Source of the DNA: Agelaius tricolor
Lineage: Eukaryota > Chordata > Aves > Passeriformes > Icteridae
Direction of reading: 5' to 3'
DNA: 64,000 nucleotides
Assembly: GCA_023055355.1 (NCBI GenBank)
Contig: JALJCS010000015.1
Span: 21,689,516 to 21,753,515, forward strand
Shown here: in pieces, positions 30,901 through 44,040 of the stretch
Numbering within the stretch: the first letter of the stretch is position 1
Layout of the letters: each line of letters starts with the position of its first letter
Notes under the pieces: generated by a model
Seen by the model: the letters and a program-made list of their open reading frames with translations, nothing else
The model's database searches: none
What the model was told of the DNA's origin: nothing
Position numbers and translations under genes: made by a program

Positions 30901-33900
30901 CGTCTTTATTTTCTCCCAGAGTATGCAGTATAAAAGTATAAAAACTCTAAGCAATTCATCTGTTCTTGCATTCATCTGTACTGTGCTGTCACCCCACCAG
31001 TCATGGACTACTTGCTGTCTTCGTGCTTGCCAAAATTTGTTGCAGGTATTAGCATGCACTTCTCCCTCCTTGCTGTCCACAAGCTGCTTTGCTTTCTATT
31101 GCCTGTGTCCTCTGCAGCTGATGCTTAGATGATTTTAGAACTCTGGATAAGAGCTTTTGTTAGTCAGATTAATTCCTGCTTCTGAGCTCTATTTATCATG
31201 GTTCCAATATCCCATTAATCCTCCATTTCCTTCCCTCTCTCTCTAACACACACATGTTCTGTGCTCTTTGGTGTTCCTTGGATTCTCCTGTCTATAATAG
31301 TCCCATTTTGAAGGGAAGGTACCTTGCAAGAAATAGAACCCAGCATTCACAACTGAGCAGAAATGTTACGTGCATCAAATCCCTTGGTTCTGAAGGGCTC
31401 CGTGGACTGCCATTGTTAACCGTTTCAATTGTGTTGTTTTTCATTTCAGTAACCACTACAGCAGTGTGGACAACCCAGAATAGCCATGGGGCAGGTGGAA
31501 TAGATCCACAGTGGTGGAAAGACTTGCAAATTTCAGGTCCAGGAACACAGAGAAGACCTACATGAACAGGGACTTTAAATTTATGTACAAGGAGGGAATA
31601 AACTGACTCATCTGTGAGAGACCGTTCTGTTTAGGAAGGAAGGCAGGAGAATGATGTAGTCCCTTTGCGTTTTGTTTTCTGGATTTTGGGGTGGGAGTTG
31701 TTTGTTTACGTGTTTATTTTCCAGAACACCTGAGAGTTATCCTGCATTTATACAGTTCAAGAAGGGAAGGGCTCAGGGCTGGTACCCTAGCAGTCATGCC
31801 TGCCCATGTTACACAGTACCACAGGGCTGTCCCCTATTTCCACCACTGCTGACTTGGCATCCCTCTCATTCCCAGCAGTATGGAGAGGAGAATGGAATAC
31901 AAAGCAGAGGCATTTATATCATCTCTCTTGTCTTACATCTCTAGCTGCTTGTAAACAACTACAGTGACTTGTTTTGGTGTTGTGGTCAGCCTGCAGGCCT
32001 GTTTGTATTTAATAAAGAAACTTCTGGAGAAGAGTCTGTGAATTCACTGTTGAGCATAACATCCTTTACTTATGGCAGTGATCCTAAAGCTGTTGCCTGT
32101 CCAACTCCTCTTCCAAGTGAATGGAAGCATACCCAAAGTGGGGTGGAGGTGGGGGTGTGTCTGTTTATGAGCATGTGTGTGCAGAAACATCAAAAGTATA
32201 ACCCTGGACCTATCCAACATTAAAGTTGTAAAGTTTTATCAAAGGAGGACTTTGTCAGTAGATGAACAGGACACTCTTTCCTAAGTTCTTTTGTACGCTA
32301 TTACTATAATACATAAGAAATTTTGTACAAGGGGAAGACAGTATTTTTCCATGTTTGCCTTTCCCAGTCCCGTGATGTTTTTAGATAGAGGCTGGGGAGG
32401 ATGCACAGGACGTGGCCTGCTAACAGCACGGGTTTGGTTAACAGCTTGCATTGCTGGCTGTAAGCTGGTTGTTCTCTGCACTGTGCCGAGTCAATACTCA
32501 CTGGGCTCTAGGGGTGTTGCGCAGAGGCTGGAGGCACACACAATTGCTCAGTAACTGTGACTGATACCAGTGTTCCTTATGTGAGAAGTTCCGTCTTCTG
32601 TCACCTCAGATAAAGATCCCAGCTCTTAAATCCTGCAAACTGTCTGCGTGGTTTGTATAGCTGAGCAGGAACCTGCCCTGCCTTACGACTCCAGGCTGCT
32701 GCTCAGTGGGAGTGTAATCTGTCTGAAAGGGAATAGGGGGAAGAAATCAAACAAGTAATTGCTTCCACGAGCAGCCTGTGGCATTTGGGAATTCTGTTTT
32801 GGAACTCTGTCAAAGGCAGCAGCACGTCTCCCATCGTAGTTTTATATCTGTCCTGTGTTCTGCAGGTTTCCTCATTTCATCAAGCTTTCTCTTTCACTTG
32901 CAATGCTTTTTTGGTCTATGGACTTTTATCCTGGTGGTTTGTGGGTTTCTGCTTCTTGGAGGGGCACTGGATTTCTGTGGTGTCGGCTGCTTGTACAGTC
33001 TGTATCTCAGTCCCACCAATGTGAGGCTGTGGTCCCAATATAAAAACAGCACTCCAGGTCATGAAAACCATTCAGTGCTAGAATGGCTTCTGAAGGGGTG
33101 TCACAGCAGTCATGATGGTCCCTGCTGCTTTCAATGACAAATAGACTTGGCCCTCCTCAGCACCTCTCCTCAGGCACATGGATTGTGCTCTCAAATCTTC
33201 TCTACAGCACTCTTTCTCACATTTCTGAAAGAGAATGATAAAAGCCTTCAAATGCTTTCGGAAACCTACATGGGGACATGGGGAACTAAAATTCTTCTCC
33301 CACAGTCTCAGTAAAACTTCTGAAGGTGTTTGAAATCTTCCATAAATCACAGCTTTTTAAAGCCCTGCCAAAATTGCAAGGTGAGCCCCAAGGAAGGCAG
33401 TGTGAGTGGAAACATGGAGCAGCACTGGCTGGAACAGTTCAGCACATGGGAATGTACCTGTCCTTGTAACAGGACTGGTGCTCTCTCTCAGGAGTTCAAT
33501 TTCCTGGTTATAGTGGTGCCAGCTGTGGCCCTGTACTAAAAGGTAACTTTGTCTTCTGAAAGCTATGTTTTGATTTTATGTCAAAAATGCACTGCGTTTT
33601 CCTTGGCATTTTCACATTTGTGCTTTGAATGGTTCTTGAGCACTTTCAAATCAGTTGATAAATGCAACCCAAAAGCCGGCCTGCTGGGAACTTCAGCACC
33701 TTTCCCAAGCCTCCCAGCTCATCCACTGGAAAAGGTAAATCACGACTACACCTGGAACAATGTAGTTTGTTTGCTTTAATATGAAAATTAACGGTTGCCT
33801 TTTACTATTATTCTCTGGAACCAAAACTTCTTTGAGCAGGGATTGCTGTAAGAACTTTTCATTCAGAGTACAAATAAATACTTTATTTCAAGGTGTTTGC

Positions 33901-36900
33901 CATGTCCTATTGAGCTGAGGTACTAGTGGTCACTGTTTTCAACTAAAATTGTTTTGTCCTAAGCATGCATCTCAGCCCTCTGGGGTCATTCCCTTAGGTT
34001 TCTGTTTTGAGCACATGAAGTGCCAATGAGATTTATTTTAGCGAGAGCCATTCCTGGGCAAGGCAGGGTAGTTTTCTATTCATCATATACACAGGAGAAC
34101 ACCAGTTTCAAGCATAGACACCTTCTGTAAAGGCAGCTTGTCCTCATCCCTCCTGGGACAGAAGAAAGTGACACTGTGGAGGGCAGGTGAGGTACCAGCA
34201 CTTAGAGAGGTGCTATTTTTGTGCAAAATGCCAGCTATAGCCAGGAATAAGAGTTAATAATTTATAAGAGCTGTACAGTACTATCCCTGATCTGGGATAC
34301 TGTCACAGTCCCCAGGTGCTTCCCCCCATCCTGAGCTGTGCTGTAGGATATTGGTGGATAGCTTGGCAGCAGTAAGAGCCACTTGGCTATTTATGGCAGA
34401 TATATGGGGTCACAGGCATTTTGTGGCTGGAGTGGCATACACATAGTATGCAGAGGGCAGCCCAGTGCTGCACATTGCCACTAGTGAGACTCTTCTACAT
34501 CCAGGCACTGGACTCACATCAGCAGGTGCCAGAGGCTGGTGTGGCAGGGTAGGCAAGCAGAGAAGTTACCTAAGTGCTTTCCAAGAGGTGACTCCAGAGG
34601 TTCTGCACAGTGCAGGTGAGCAACCCCATGCCTGTTGTATTTTTGGCAAGCCTTGGTGGTGGGAAGCAGTGGAACAGCACCAGTCTGACTCTTTGTCTTT
34701 GTGGCTGCTAGGGGAGCAAGTCTTTGCAGGGCTGGAGGAGCAAGCCCGCCAAGCCATGATGAAAAATAACTTTCGTGGAACTCTTGGGGACCAAAGGCCA
34801 ACAATTCGTCCACTCCAAGACCCTGACTCCAGCAGCAGTGAGTTCTTCCCCTTCCAGTAGCACTAAGGTTGTAGACTGGGAAGACTGGAAAGGGGTGAGG
34901 CTGAGGGCTGCACAGTGTGTCCGAGTCCTCTGAGGGCCATCTTACCCAGATCCTCCTCTGGGTTAGCCCTTTGCTCCAGTGCAGGACTTTGTCCTAAGGA
35001 CCAGACCAGCACAGCACAGACCGGGCAATGCCATGGGACCCAGTGCCATTTCACCAGAGCAGGGTGGGGACAGCAGCAGCTCTGCCTGAAGATCTGGAAG
35101 TCATTGAGCAAGGCAGTGTAAAATGCCATGCCCAGGACTCAAGTGCCCTAGACTGAGTTTAAATGGAAGCTGTATTTGGAGGGAGTGGGCAGAGGCCCCT
35201 TGTAATGCTGGTCAGGACAGTTAAAGCCTGTGAGTGCCATCGGTGTCCTGACACGTGGTAAAACTGTTCTGCACATTTCAGGTGGCAGCGATGATGAGGA
35301 AACCACTCAGGATGAAGTTTCTTCCCATACGTCTGAGGAAGATGGCTCAGTGGTGAAAGTGAAGAAGGAATTAGAAAATGCAGAACGACCTGTGGCTGGA
35401 ACCCCATTGATAAGAGAAAATGAGGCAAGTGTGTACTGGCTCTGCACTCACTATAGCCTCCAGGGAGAGAGAAGGGTACTGGGTACTATCTGAACACTTC
35501 CTCTCCCCATCATGTTTCTTTATCTTTCTCTCCCTCCCACCTCCTCCAAACAATGTCTCCTGGCAGGAGGAAAGGGTATGAAGAGCCTTTTGGCTGCCTG
35601 GAACAGGAGACAGCAGGCACAAACTGGCCAAGATGTTTGCAGAGTGCAAACCCTTCCCTTGGTTCCAGTACCATTTTCTGATTGGCTTCCCCTTGCCACA
35701 GAAAAGGCCCTGCCTTTTAGAGTCACTGTGCTAGCAAGAACCTGGGTGCAAGTAAGGCTATGAGGCCTCTGCCCCCTCTCCGTGAGATGCAGGGGTTTTG
35801 CTCAGAGGCTACATGAAGGAGCCTTTTTTCAGATGTCAAGCGCCCAAGGCAGGCCTGGCAGGACTGGGAGGAGCCGAGGAAGGGCGGGGTGCCTGCGGGG
35901 GTCGGTGTGCCTTACAGCCAATGGCTGTTCCTGCCCGTAGGTGCCTGAGGGTGTGAACGCTGAGCCCGTACTGGGACTGTCACAATGCCCCCTCTGCCAG
36001 CTCGAGTGTGGAAGCAGAGATCAACTTATTGCACACGTCTACCAGGTATGGATAGTTCCAACTGTGGAGTGTCTCTGGCCTGAAGCCTCAAATCCAGAAA
36101 CAACTCAAAGCACAGGGTAACTTTGTTCTGGTCTTTGCAACCACAGAACTGAGTTTCTAGCTAGGATGTGACTGAAGTTTACAGCTGTAAACTGTGTCCA
36201 GAGAGTGTCTTGGGGAAAGAATTAGCAAGGCCCTGGTCTACAGATCTGGAAAACATAACTCTATGCCGATAACTCTATAACATATATATATATATAACAT
36301 AACTCTATATAACATATAACATAACTCTATACTTGCAGTCTCTGCAAGTATTTCAGGCTAAAACCAAGCAGTTCCTTCAAACTAAACATGGAAGCAATTT
36401 TTATATCATTCAATGAGATAAAAAACCTTCCTCCTGATCATTTATGTTATACTTCATTACAGTTCCTCTAATTATCCATGACAGTAGCTGTACTTCCTCA
36501 AAATTATTCCAGTTTTGCAAGAAATCTGCGGTGAAATCTTAGGTTTTGTTGTCAGTGCTTCCTTCATAGCACATCAAAGTCTGTAGCAGAAGGAATGAAA
36601 CAGAACTTACCCGTGCCAGTTGTCTCCCTGTAAGTGCTTCTTTACCAGCATCCAGCCTTGCTTTTATTGAGTCATGCTTTGTCCTGCACCAGCAGTTCCT
36701 CAAATGCATTCCTGAAAACAAGGGTCAGGTCTTACAGTCCAAGTGGTTTGGTCTTAATTTTTTCTCCTGCACTGGAGTTGAGCTATAAAGGGCTTTTCTT
36801 CTTGTTTAACCTGTGACACAATGAATTACTTGTCTTGAGCTTGGTCTAAAAGCTGGCAGACAGAGGTTTAGTGGTAAAGGGTTCCCATTCCAAGAGGCTG

Positions 36901-38493
36901 AACAGAATGGTTTGAGCATGCCTTGGACTGGGCAAGGAGCTGGGAAATATGTAACTACCACCTGAGTGGTTGTTTTGCAGCACACTGGAGCGGTGGTGAG
37001 TGCCAAGAGCTACCTGTGTCCTGTGTGTGGCAGAGCCCTCAGCTCCCCAGGATCCCTTGGGAGACATCTCCTGATCCACTCAGAGGACCAGCTGTCCAAC
37101 TGTGCAGTTTGTGGAGCACGCTTCACCAGCCACGCCACCTTCAACAGGTCAGGGTCACCCTGGCCAATGAGTGGGCTAGGTAGCACATTAAAGATTAGGT
37201 GGGTTGCCTTGAATGACTCAGAAGTTGTGGCTCTGGACCCACTGAGGCTGTAGGACAGTGCTAAACCCCCAGTGAGTGAGATTCTCTTGATCCCTTCCTG
37301 TCTGCAGCTCTGCATCCCCTGCCAAGAGGTCTGCAGGCTGTGCTGGTAAAAGGGTCTTTCTTAGCGCTGTGCAGAGCTAGAGAAAGCGCTGTGGGCTCCA
37401 GTCACTGGAGAACAATCCACCCCTTCCCTTGCCCAGCACTCCATTGGAGCAAGGCTGCACTATCCAGATGGGTTCATCATGACCAGAGGAGGATTACAGG
37501 CAGAGACCAAAATGTTCTTTCTTTGTGTCCTGCCTAGTGGGAGATTATCCACTGACCAGTGGAGTGGGGCTAAAAAGAAATTCAGAGATGAGGGGGAGGA
37601 GCAGCTTGCTGGTTTATTCCCACTCTTGCACTCTTCCAACCCAGATACTGCTCTGGGCTAATCCACTTCCTTGCCCTGGACAGGACCGTGCTCTATTTTA
37701 GATACTCCGACATATCTGTGGGCAAATGATTTAGCAGAGGGCTCTGCCATGGGCTGTAGTGGGAGCAGTGTTCACGGCAGCTCACGGGGACTCTGCCCAC
37801 AGCACCAAGCCTCTGACTCCGTTCCTCCGGCTTTGCAGTGAGAAGCTGCCAGAGGTGCTCAGTGCGAATCGGCTGCCGGCACCACAGAGCCAGGGCCCCT
37901 CCAGCGCTGAGGGTAAGGATGTTGCCTTCTGCACCCCCGTGTATCCCGCGGGCATCCTGCTGGTGTGCAACAACTGCGCCGCGTACCGCAAGCTGCTCGA
38001 GGCACAGAGCCCCGGTGTGCGCAAGTGGGCCCTGCGGCGCCAGAACGAGCCCCTGGAGGTGCGGCTGCAGCGCCTGGAGCGGGAGCGCACAGCCAAGAAG
38101 AGCCGGCGGGACAATGAGACGCCCGAGGAGCGCGAGGTGAGGCGCATGCGGGACCGGGAGGCCAAGCGGCTGCAGCGCATGCAGGAGACGGACGAGCAGC
38201 GGGCGCGGCGGCTGCAGAGGGACCGGGAGGCCATGCGGCTGAAACGCGCCAACGAGACCCCCGAGAAGCGACAGGCCCGGCTCATCCGCGAGCGCGAAGC
38301 CAAGAGGCTCAAGCGGCGCCTGGAGAAAATGGATATGATGCTCCGGGCACAGTTCGGCCAGGACCCCTCTGCCATGGCTGCTTTGGCAGCAGAGATGAAC
38401 TTCTTTCAGCTGCCAGTGAGCAATGTGGAGCTGGAGAGCCAGCTGCTGGGCAAAATGACCTTTGAGGAGCAGAGCAACAGTGCGTTGCACTAA
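27884..38493 (+). CDS. ZNF821: ZNF821, C2H2 zinc-finger and STPR-domain protein
   Basis: Complete coding sequence, 6 exons, 411 aa (human 412): 27884-27923, 34712-34837, 35282-35424, 35941-36045, 36981-37147, 37839-38493 (stop TAA). All phases agree. Start MSRRKQTTPNKVHW is as in human. Residues about 45-100 are acidic/Ser-rich (SDDEETTQDEVSSHTSEEDG). Two C2H2 fingers lie at 119-139 and 151-171; a third CAVC pair (179-182) has only an incomplete His side. Residues about 283-353 hold three basic repeats of about 23 residues of the type RDREAxRLxRxNETPExR, the STPR DNA-binding domain known from silkworm FMBP-1. The protein is probably nuclear and DNA-binding; its targets are not visible here. 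Intron 3 appears to start with GC (GAG|GCAAGT at 35425) instead of GT. Intron 1 of the coding region is 6.8 kb. Confidence 0.98.
27924..34711 (+). other. ZNF821 intron 2 (large)
   Basis: A 6.8-kb intron. I see no gene inside it. It contains a MIR-like relic near 28290-28420. Elsewhere it is unique-looking, moderately AT-rich sequence with only short frames. Confidence 0.75.
28290..28420 (+). mobile_element. MIR-type SINE relic
   Basis: The order AGCATGCTGGCTAAAAGCC, AAGTCCTGGGTTTTGATC, then CTGGCCTTGGGCATGTTACT and CTGTACCTCAGTTTCT follows the MIR SINE core consensus (trait loss of tRNA head, then CTTGGGCAAGTCACTTAACC and CCTCAGTTTCC blocks). Heavily diverged, plus orientation. Confidence 0.6.
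36250..36340 (+). repeat. Tandem CATAACTCTAT/TATA-rich repeat in ZNF821 intron 4
   Basis: The block ATAACTCTAT recurs at about 36256, 36269, 36300 and 36321, separated by ACATATATATA-type runs. It is low-complexity sequence between exons ending at 36045 and starting at 36981. Confidence 0.7.
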
Positions 38494-38733
38494 ACCACAG
38501 CCAAGAACTGTGCTGCCTTTGCTGCACCTGCCACATGTGCACTAGCAGGCTTCTGCGCCCAGGAGGCTGCTGTGGGTCCCTGCCTGACCCTCCCTGACAG
38601 GTGGTTCTGGTTTTCCTCTGAACCCAGGAGGAGAACAGAGCTGAGAGATGCCTGCCAAAGCAGCTCTGGTGGGAGCAGATTCTGAGGATACAGTCTGCTC
38701 TGGGGGCCAAGTCACAGCCTGTGACAGAACAAA

Positions 38734-38739
38734 AATAAA
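38734..38739 (+). terminator. Polyadenylation signal of ZNF821
   Basis: AATAAA lies 241 bases after the ZNF821 stop. It is followed at once by an AT-rich imperfect palindrome (38740-38768, ATTAATGTATTAATTAACA-type). A second AATAAA lies near 38874. Confidence 0.7.
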
Positions 38740-38769
38740 TTAATGTATTAATTAACATTAATTAATGTT

Positions 38770-40640
38770 CACATGTATTAGTCCCCTTCTTTACCCTTTG
38801 TGCTTTGTCATGGTTTTGGGCCCTTGCCCCAGTAATGGGTCTAGGCTACTGCAATTCTGCAGTATTCCACCTCAATAAAAAAGGGTCTTGTTTACTGCAG
38901 CATGAATTACAGAGCTGAAGACAGATAGTCCATAAACTCCTCCAGGAGTAAATCCTTTGCAATTTGTGCCCGTAAGAAGGAAAGAAAGGAGGATGTCCTT
39001 CTGGAAATGCCTGTGCACACCCTTTTTTAAAACATCGTTATTACATATTTACGTATTTTGCAGTGTCATCCATGGAAAAGAACCTGAGGTCTTGTTTTAA
39101 GATAAAAACAATGAACAAAAGTTTTCACTCATAAAAACAGTGAAAGAAAGGCTGGCCAAGGTAAACAAATAGCAAGCAAGTTTGCTGCTTTACTCACAAG
39201 TTATTTTCATTTAAACAGCATTTCAGGCTTGCAAGTGAAAGAGTTGATTGAATGGTAAATAATAGTGTAGGTCAGTTTCTAGGACTTTAGGGGTGTGCTT
39301 TTCCCTTTATTCAGCACTGGTGAGGCCACAGCTGGAGACCTGTGTCCAGTGCTGGAGTCCCCAGCAAAGCAGTGGCACAGAAGGACTCACGGCAGAGCAA
39401 AGAAGTGGTACACTCTCCATTATTTGGCTTCTTTAAGAATGAGCACCTGAAAATGCATGGTGTTAGCTTTGTGGTTTTGAGACATCAGCCCACCAAAAGC
39501 CAGTGTGCCACACTTCTGTGTTTGTAGCCTGAAAAGCCCTATTACCTCCATAGCATTTCCAGTTAAGGTCTAGAGTCATACAGTGGATCAAACACCTTGG
39601 GAAGTACTGTCTTCTCTCTGGTGGCTGTTTCTCTTTAAGTCAGAAATGGTGACCACAAGACTGCTACTTGAGATCAGAAGAGTAAAGTTAAAACAAGAAG
39701 CAAAATCTTTTTATCAGACTACTTGAAACCCTCATTTCCTCCTCATTTTTCAGTTTGAAAACCATTTGATTGCAGTCCCTTAAAGCCCTAGTTAAAATAG
39801 TTACCTTCAAAATGCATAATGTTGCATTTTTCTGGCAATAATGAACCACTCTCACAGTCAGCCCTGGGGATGCTGCTAGGAAACAGCATTGAACCTTTTC
39901 AGTGCAAGTTTTCTCCTCCTGCCACTGCAACATCTAGTTTCCTCCCTGTACAGAAGCTGTTTTAACATGATGTTCATTAATCATGTAGAACTGACACCCA
40001 GGAGCCATCCCTGCTTCTCTCTCTTTGGGAAAAGGCACTGTAAAGGAGCTGTTGAGTTCCATGTTCCTTTGTTCATATCCTCCTTTGTTCTATGATCTCT
40101 CACTTTTATCCTTACTTGTGTTCATTTTCACACTCAAACCCCGAGTTTGCTTCTGGCAGTATCTGCTTTTGCTCTGCCTCATGTTTTACTTGCCCAGCAG
40201 AGATGTACCTCTACTCTGCAACCTGCAGTTGGAACTTTCCCTGTAGCGTCACTGACAACTTATCTTTATTCCAGAGGGTTCAGGAGAGACCACATAACGC
40301 TGAAGTATCTGAAGACCCAGATTTATGACTTATAATCCATGTGTCACCCTGTATCTTGCCCTTGACATGAGTCTCCAGATCACTGTGTAAATCCAGAGAA
40401 GCCACATGCTAATGACCACTGATACTGTAGACAAGCAAAAAGTCTCAAACACCAAAGGAAAAGCTATTGGTTTATATATAGATATATATATGTATATAGA
40501 TATATACTGTGTTTACAGAGTCAACAAGTTAAATGCAATATTCATAAAAGCATTAACAATAAAAATACAATCTGTTTGTAGGCAAGTACAGACTTAAAAT
40601 GGTAAAACAGGAAAAAGGATCTCACCAAAGTACAAATATA
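38770..40640. other. Intergenic region between the convergent ZNF821 and ATXN1L genes
   Basis: No gene seen. It includes a CR1-like fragment (39305-39400) and TA-rich simple sequence near 40473-40510. All open frames are short. Confidence 0.6.
39305..39400 (+). mobile_element. CR1 LINE fragment (plus orientation)
   Basis: The order TTATTCAGCACTGGTGAGGCC, ACAGCTGGAGACCTGTGTCC and AGTGCTGGAGTCCCCAG matches the internal CR1 region typical of sauropsid genomes (GAGGCCACACCTGGA then TGTGTCCAG then GGCTCCCCAG). It is short and diverged. Confidence 0.6.
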
Positions 40641-40653
40641 CAGTACAAATTGA

Positions 40654-40659
40654 TTTATT
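40654..40659 (-). terminator. Probable ATXN1L polyadenylation signal
   Basis: TTTATT on the plus strand reads AATAAA on the minus strand. It is the first canonical signal I meet when reading 3' from the ATXN1L stop codon at 44882, about 4.2 kb away. Mammalian ATXN1L also has a long 3' UTR. A further signal lies at 40265-40270. Confidence 0.5.
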
Positions 40660-40910
40660 TAAAACAGTTACAAAAAAAGCACAACAAAATAGAGATTATC
40701 CTTAGAATTATTAATGCTTTGTTAAAGATCAGGTAGGAGGGAAGGGGCAGGGACAAAGTTGGAGGGGAGCACCTGACTAGTTCTAAGGCTTTAGATACAC
40801 TGCATCGGTTACATGTTAATACAGCCATATACTGGGGGTTATAGTGAGGGGTCAGCACTTATCTACAAACATCTCTCTGCCTCAGGGCAGCCCAGCCAGC
40901 TCCCCCACGT

Positions 40911-40930
40911 CTCTCTCTCTCTCTCTCTCT
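40911..40930. repeat. (CT)10 microsatellite
   Basis: Twenty bases of uninterrupted CT within the probable ATXN1L 3' UTR. Confidence 0.9.
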
Positions 40931-43900
40931 GAGCACACCCTCCCCGGTGCTAAGGTGCCATGAAAGCCGAAAACAACTCGAGTGTGCCAGGGGCGTGTTG
41001 GCAGGGTGGGCGGCAGCAGCCCAGACCTACAGGGCAATTCTGTCCTTGACAGACAGTGTGAAGGCCATAGAAGGGCCTGGACCATCAGCATTTTAAACTA
41101 TATGCGGAACACCCTGGGCCAAACTGTACAGAATGTGTATTTGTAGCCATCTTAGCAGCTTCTGACAAGTGTCAGGCTCTACCACAGCTTGAAAGACAGG
41201 GAGCAGTTGTGAGTGACGCTGGGGAAGGCACGCGTGCTGCTGCGGGCAGGAACTAGCATTTGGGCTACTCCAGCTGCTGTAGTTTCTTTTACAATATTTT
41301 CTGAGTAACAAGGATTGTTAGTTCTCTATGGGACAAAGTGACTTGAAGTGTGGGGTGGGGACAGGGACACAATGTGAAAAGTGCAATATAAAAAGCTGCT
41401 CAGCAGCTGGAAGGGGAAGGCAGAGGGCCCTCTGCAGCTTCCTTCCCTTCCAGACAGAGCTTCCTCTGCATAGTCTGGTAGTGATGAGCTCTCATTGCTG
41501 TGAATGCACAGCCCAGAGATAGGCTTGGCTCTGCATGCAGCTAACCCAAGGCATGTTCCATGGGATGGGACAGATGGCTACAGACACCCATTATTGCATC
41601 CCACGGACTCCTGCTACAGAGTGTGAGCTGGATAAGATTAGGGCCTCCTCCAGGCAGGACAGACCACGGCTCCCCTACCCTAGACAATAGCAGCAGGAAC
41701 ATGGTATATTTCTCTGAGAAGTCTGTCACATCTCTGCCAGCAGAAAAGCCCAGGTAACCAGCCCACTCTGCAATGTCTTCCTGGCTTTATCTCCTCCTTT
41801 CCCTGTAAACCCGAGAAATAAAAGCCTCCTCCATGGGCTCATTCACAGCCTTTCTCACTGCAGCAGAGCCTGTCTCACACACTCCCTGTCCCACACACTC
41901 CCTGTCCCAGGAGAGCCTCAGTGCTCAGCACAACCACCACTGTGGTACTAAGCCATACAGCCCTGTCCAGTAAGGACAGGTTCCTGTGATACCAGTACTG
42001 CTGAGCTGGGCTGAAGAGTTGCCAGTGGCCCCCTCCTGCCCACCCTTTGGAGCAAACAGCCAGATACATGAATTCTTCATCTCAGTCCCCCGTCATGAGC
42101 TGTGCTTCAAACCACTGCTTCCAGGGAAGAGCTGGCAGGTGAAGCACACAACAGCGGGACTGACAGAGTCTGGATAACAGCACCGAGGTCCAGTTCAGCA
42201 CGGCCTGTCCCACAGAGCTCAGGACCACACCCAACAGAGGTGCAGCAAGCCAAAGTCCAGGTCAGCAGCCAGGTAAACAACAGGGCAAGCACCTTCACAG
42301 CCCTTCACCTGCCTACAGTACAAATGCTATTTAAGTCACAGCATCTTGCCTCATTTGTCAGTGCTGCCCATTCAGATCACTGCAGTGTGGCTGAGATCAA
42401 GGAGTTAGAGTAACACACATGGTGTTAAGGCAAGCTCTCCAAACCCTCACTCTAAGACAGACTTCAGGGTTCAGAGACACTCAAGGGGCTCTGCAGCATC
42501 AGTTGCTGAGACATTGCCCCTATGGTGTAACCAGCCCTTCTACATTCACATGCCATACGAGATCCCTTCCTCAAGTGCCTGTCGCAGCCCAGAACTCCTC
42601 TGCGTGCACCATGCATAGAACAGGCATGAGAACCCAGGCTCCTCTGCCTCCTGCCTTTGGCCACAGACACCTCAGATATCCTGAGCATTAAGTACTAATT
42701 ACCAACACTAACAGAGAGTTTTATGTAGGAGAGTCCAGTCAGCAGGAGCTGTGACACCTCCGGGTGACAAAGGGGCCCAGGTGGACACTCACTGACAAAG
42801 GGATTGTGAAAACAGCATCTGTTCCCACAGCTGCTGCACCTGAGAAGGCAGAATCTTCACACAACAGCATCACTGCAACTTCACACATCCCAAATGCAGC
42901 TGATGAAATCAGAAGTAGTGTGTCATTTGGGAGCAGCTACACATGGTACAGGCAGCATCCTCATTCTGAGAACCCTGTGAGGCACAAACACTGAGGGCAT
43001 GTTTAGCACAGATCTCACCTAAGGCCTGTCCTGGTGCAGGCATTTTAAAGGCAACAGAAATGGCTAGCAATGCGCTAGGAAAACAGGACTGAGGCCGGGA
43101 TGGAAGGGACATTCTGGAGACTAACTTGCCTAATACACAGGCAGAGCATGCATCCATTGCAGTCAGCAGAAGCCAACCAGTTACAGGACACACTCCTGGG
43201 GAGTGCAGAACAGCCCTGAGACAGCACCACTGCAAGGAGAGGTGCTGACACACACCATTCTGTGACAGAGAGGAGTGGCACCCCAGGAGTCAGGCACACT
43301 TGACAAATTTCAGGCAGGGAGACAGAAACGGCATGCTGAACATCAGGACTCTGCACACTAAGAAAGGCCCCCTCCAAAGCCTGGTCCTAGCACAGAGATG
43401 GGCACCTGAACACAAGGAATACCCAATCCAGGTTAAGTCAGTGAAAACCGTTTTGTCACCAGAACAGTGATGTTCTGTGATGAACAGTGATGTATATTTT
43501 TTGTCCTAGCTGAGCAATGGTGTCATAGCACACCATCAGAGAGGGCAGATTAGTGTAACTACAGGAGACTTCACTCAATAGTGTTACCACCACAATCAGC
43601 TGTTCATACACAATTGTATTAAATCTCACCATGAAAAAGACTACTCTTGATTTGACCACATTGTTCTACAGAGGAACTCTGAAATGAAGCATCAGAAAAA
43701 CTAACACAAAATGACCCCAAAATGCCCTGTGACACTGTGGTATTTTTAGAGCCCCTACATTAATCACGGAATTGTACTTAGCACAAACTTTGTACCTTGC
43801 CTGCACGTGCACAAACACTTGTCTCTTGTCTAGAACTTATTCAGGAAACTGCCTGCAGGGAAGAATTAGCCATCTGGAACATTTTTCTGACTTAATTACA

Positions 43901-43954
43901 AGATAGTATTGGTCTTCTCAAAGAAGAATGCTGAATGTATTTTGCTCCAGATTT

Positions 43955-44040
43955 AAAAAAAAAAAAAAAAAACAAAAACCAAACCAAACTAATAAAATAT
44001 CCAAAACCAAAATTCAACCAAACAAAAAAATCCAACCCCA
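43955..44040. repeat. A18 run plus A/C-rich low-complexity tract
   Basis: Eighteen consecutive A residues followed by CAAAAACCAAACC-type sequence. No adjacent SINE or LINE body is recognisable, so I treat it as simple sequence. Confidence 0.8.
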
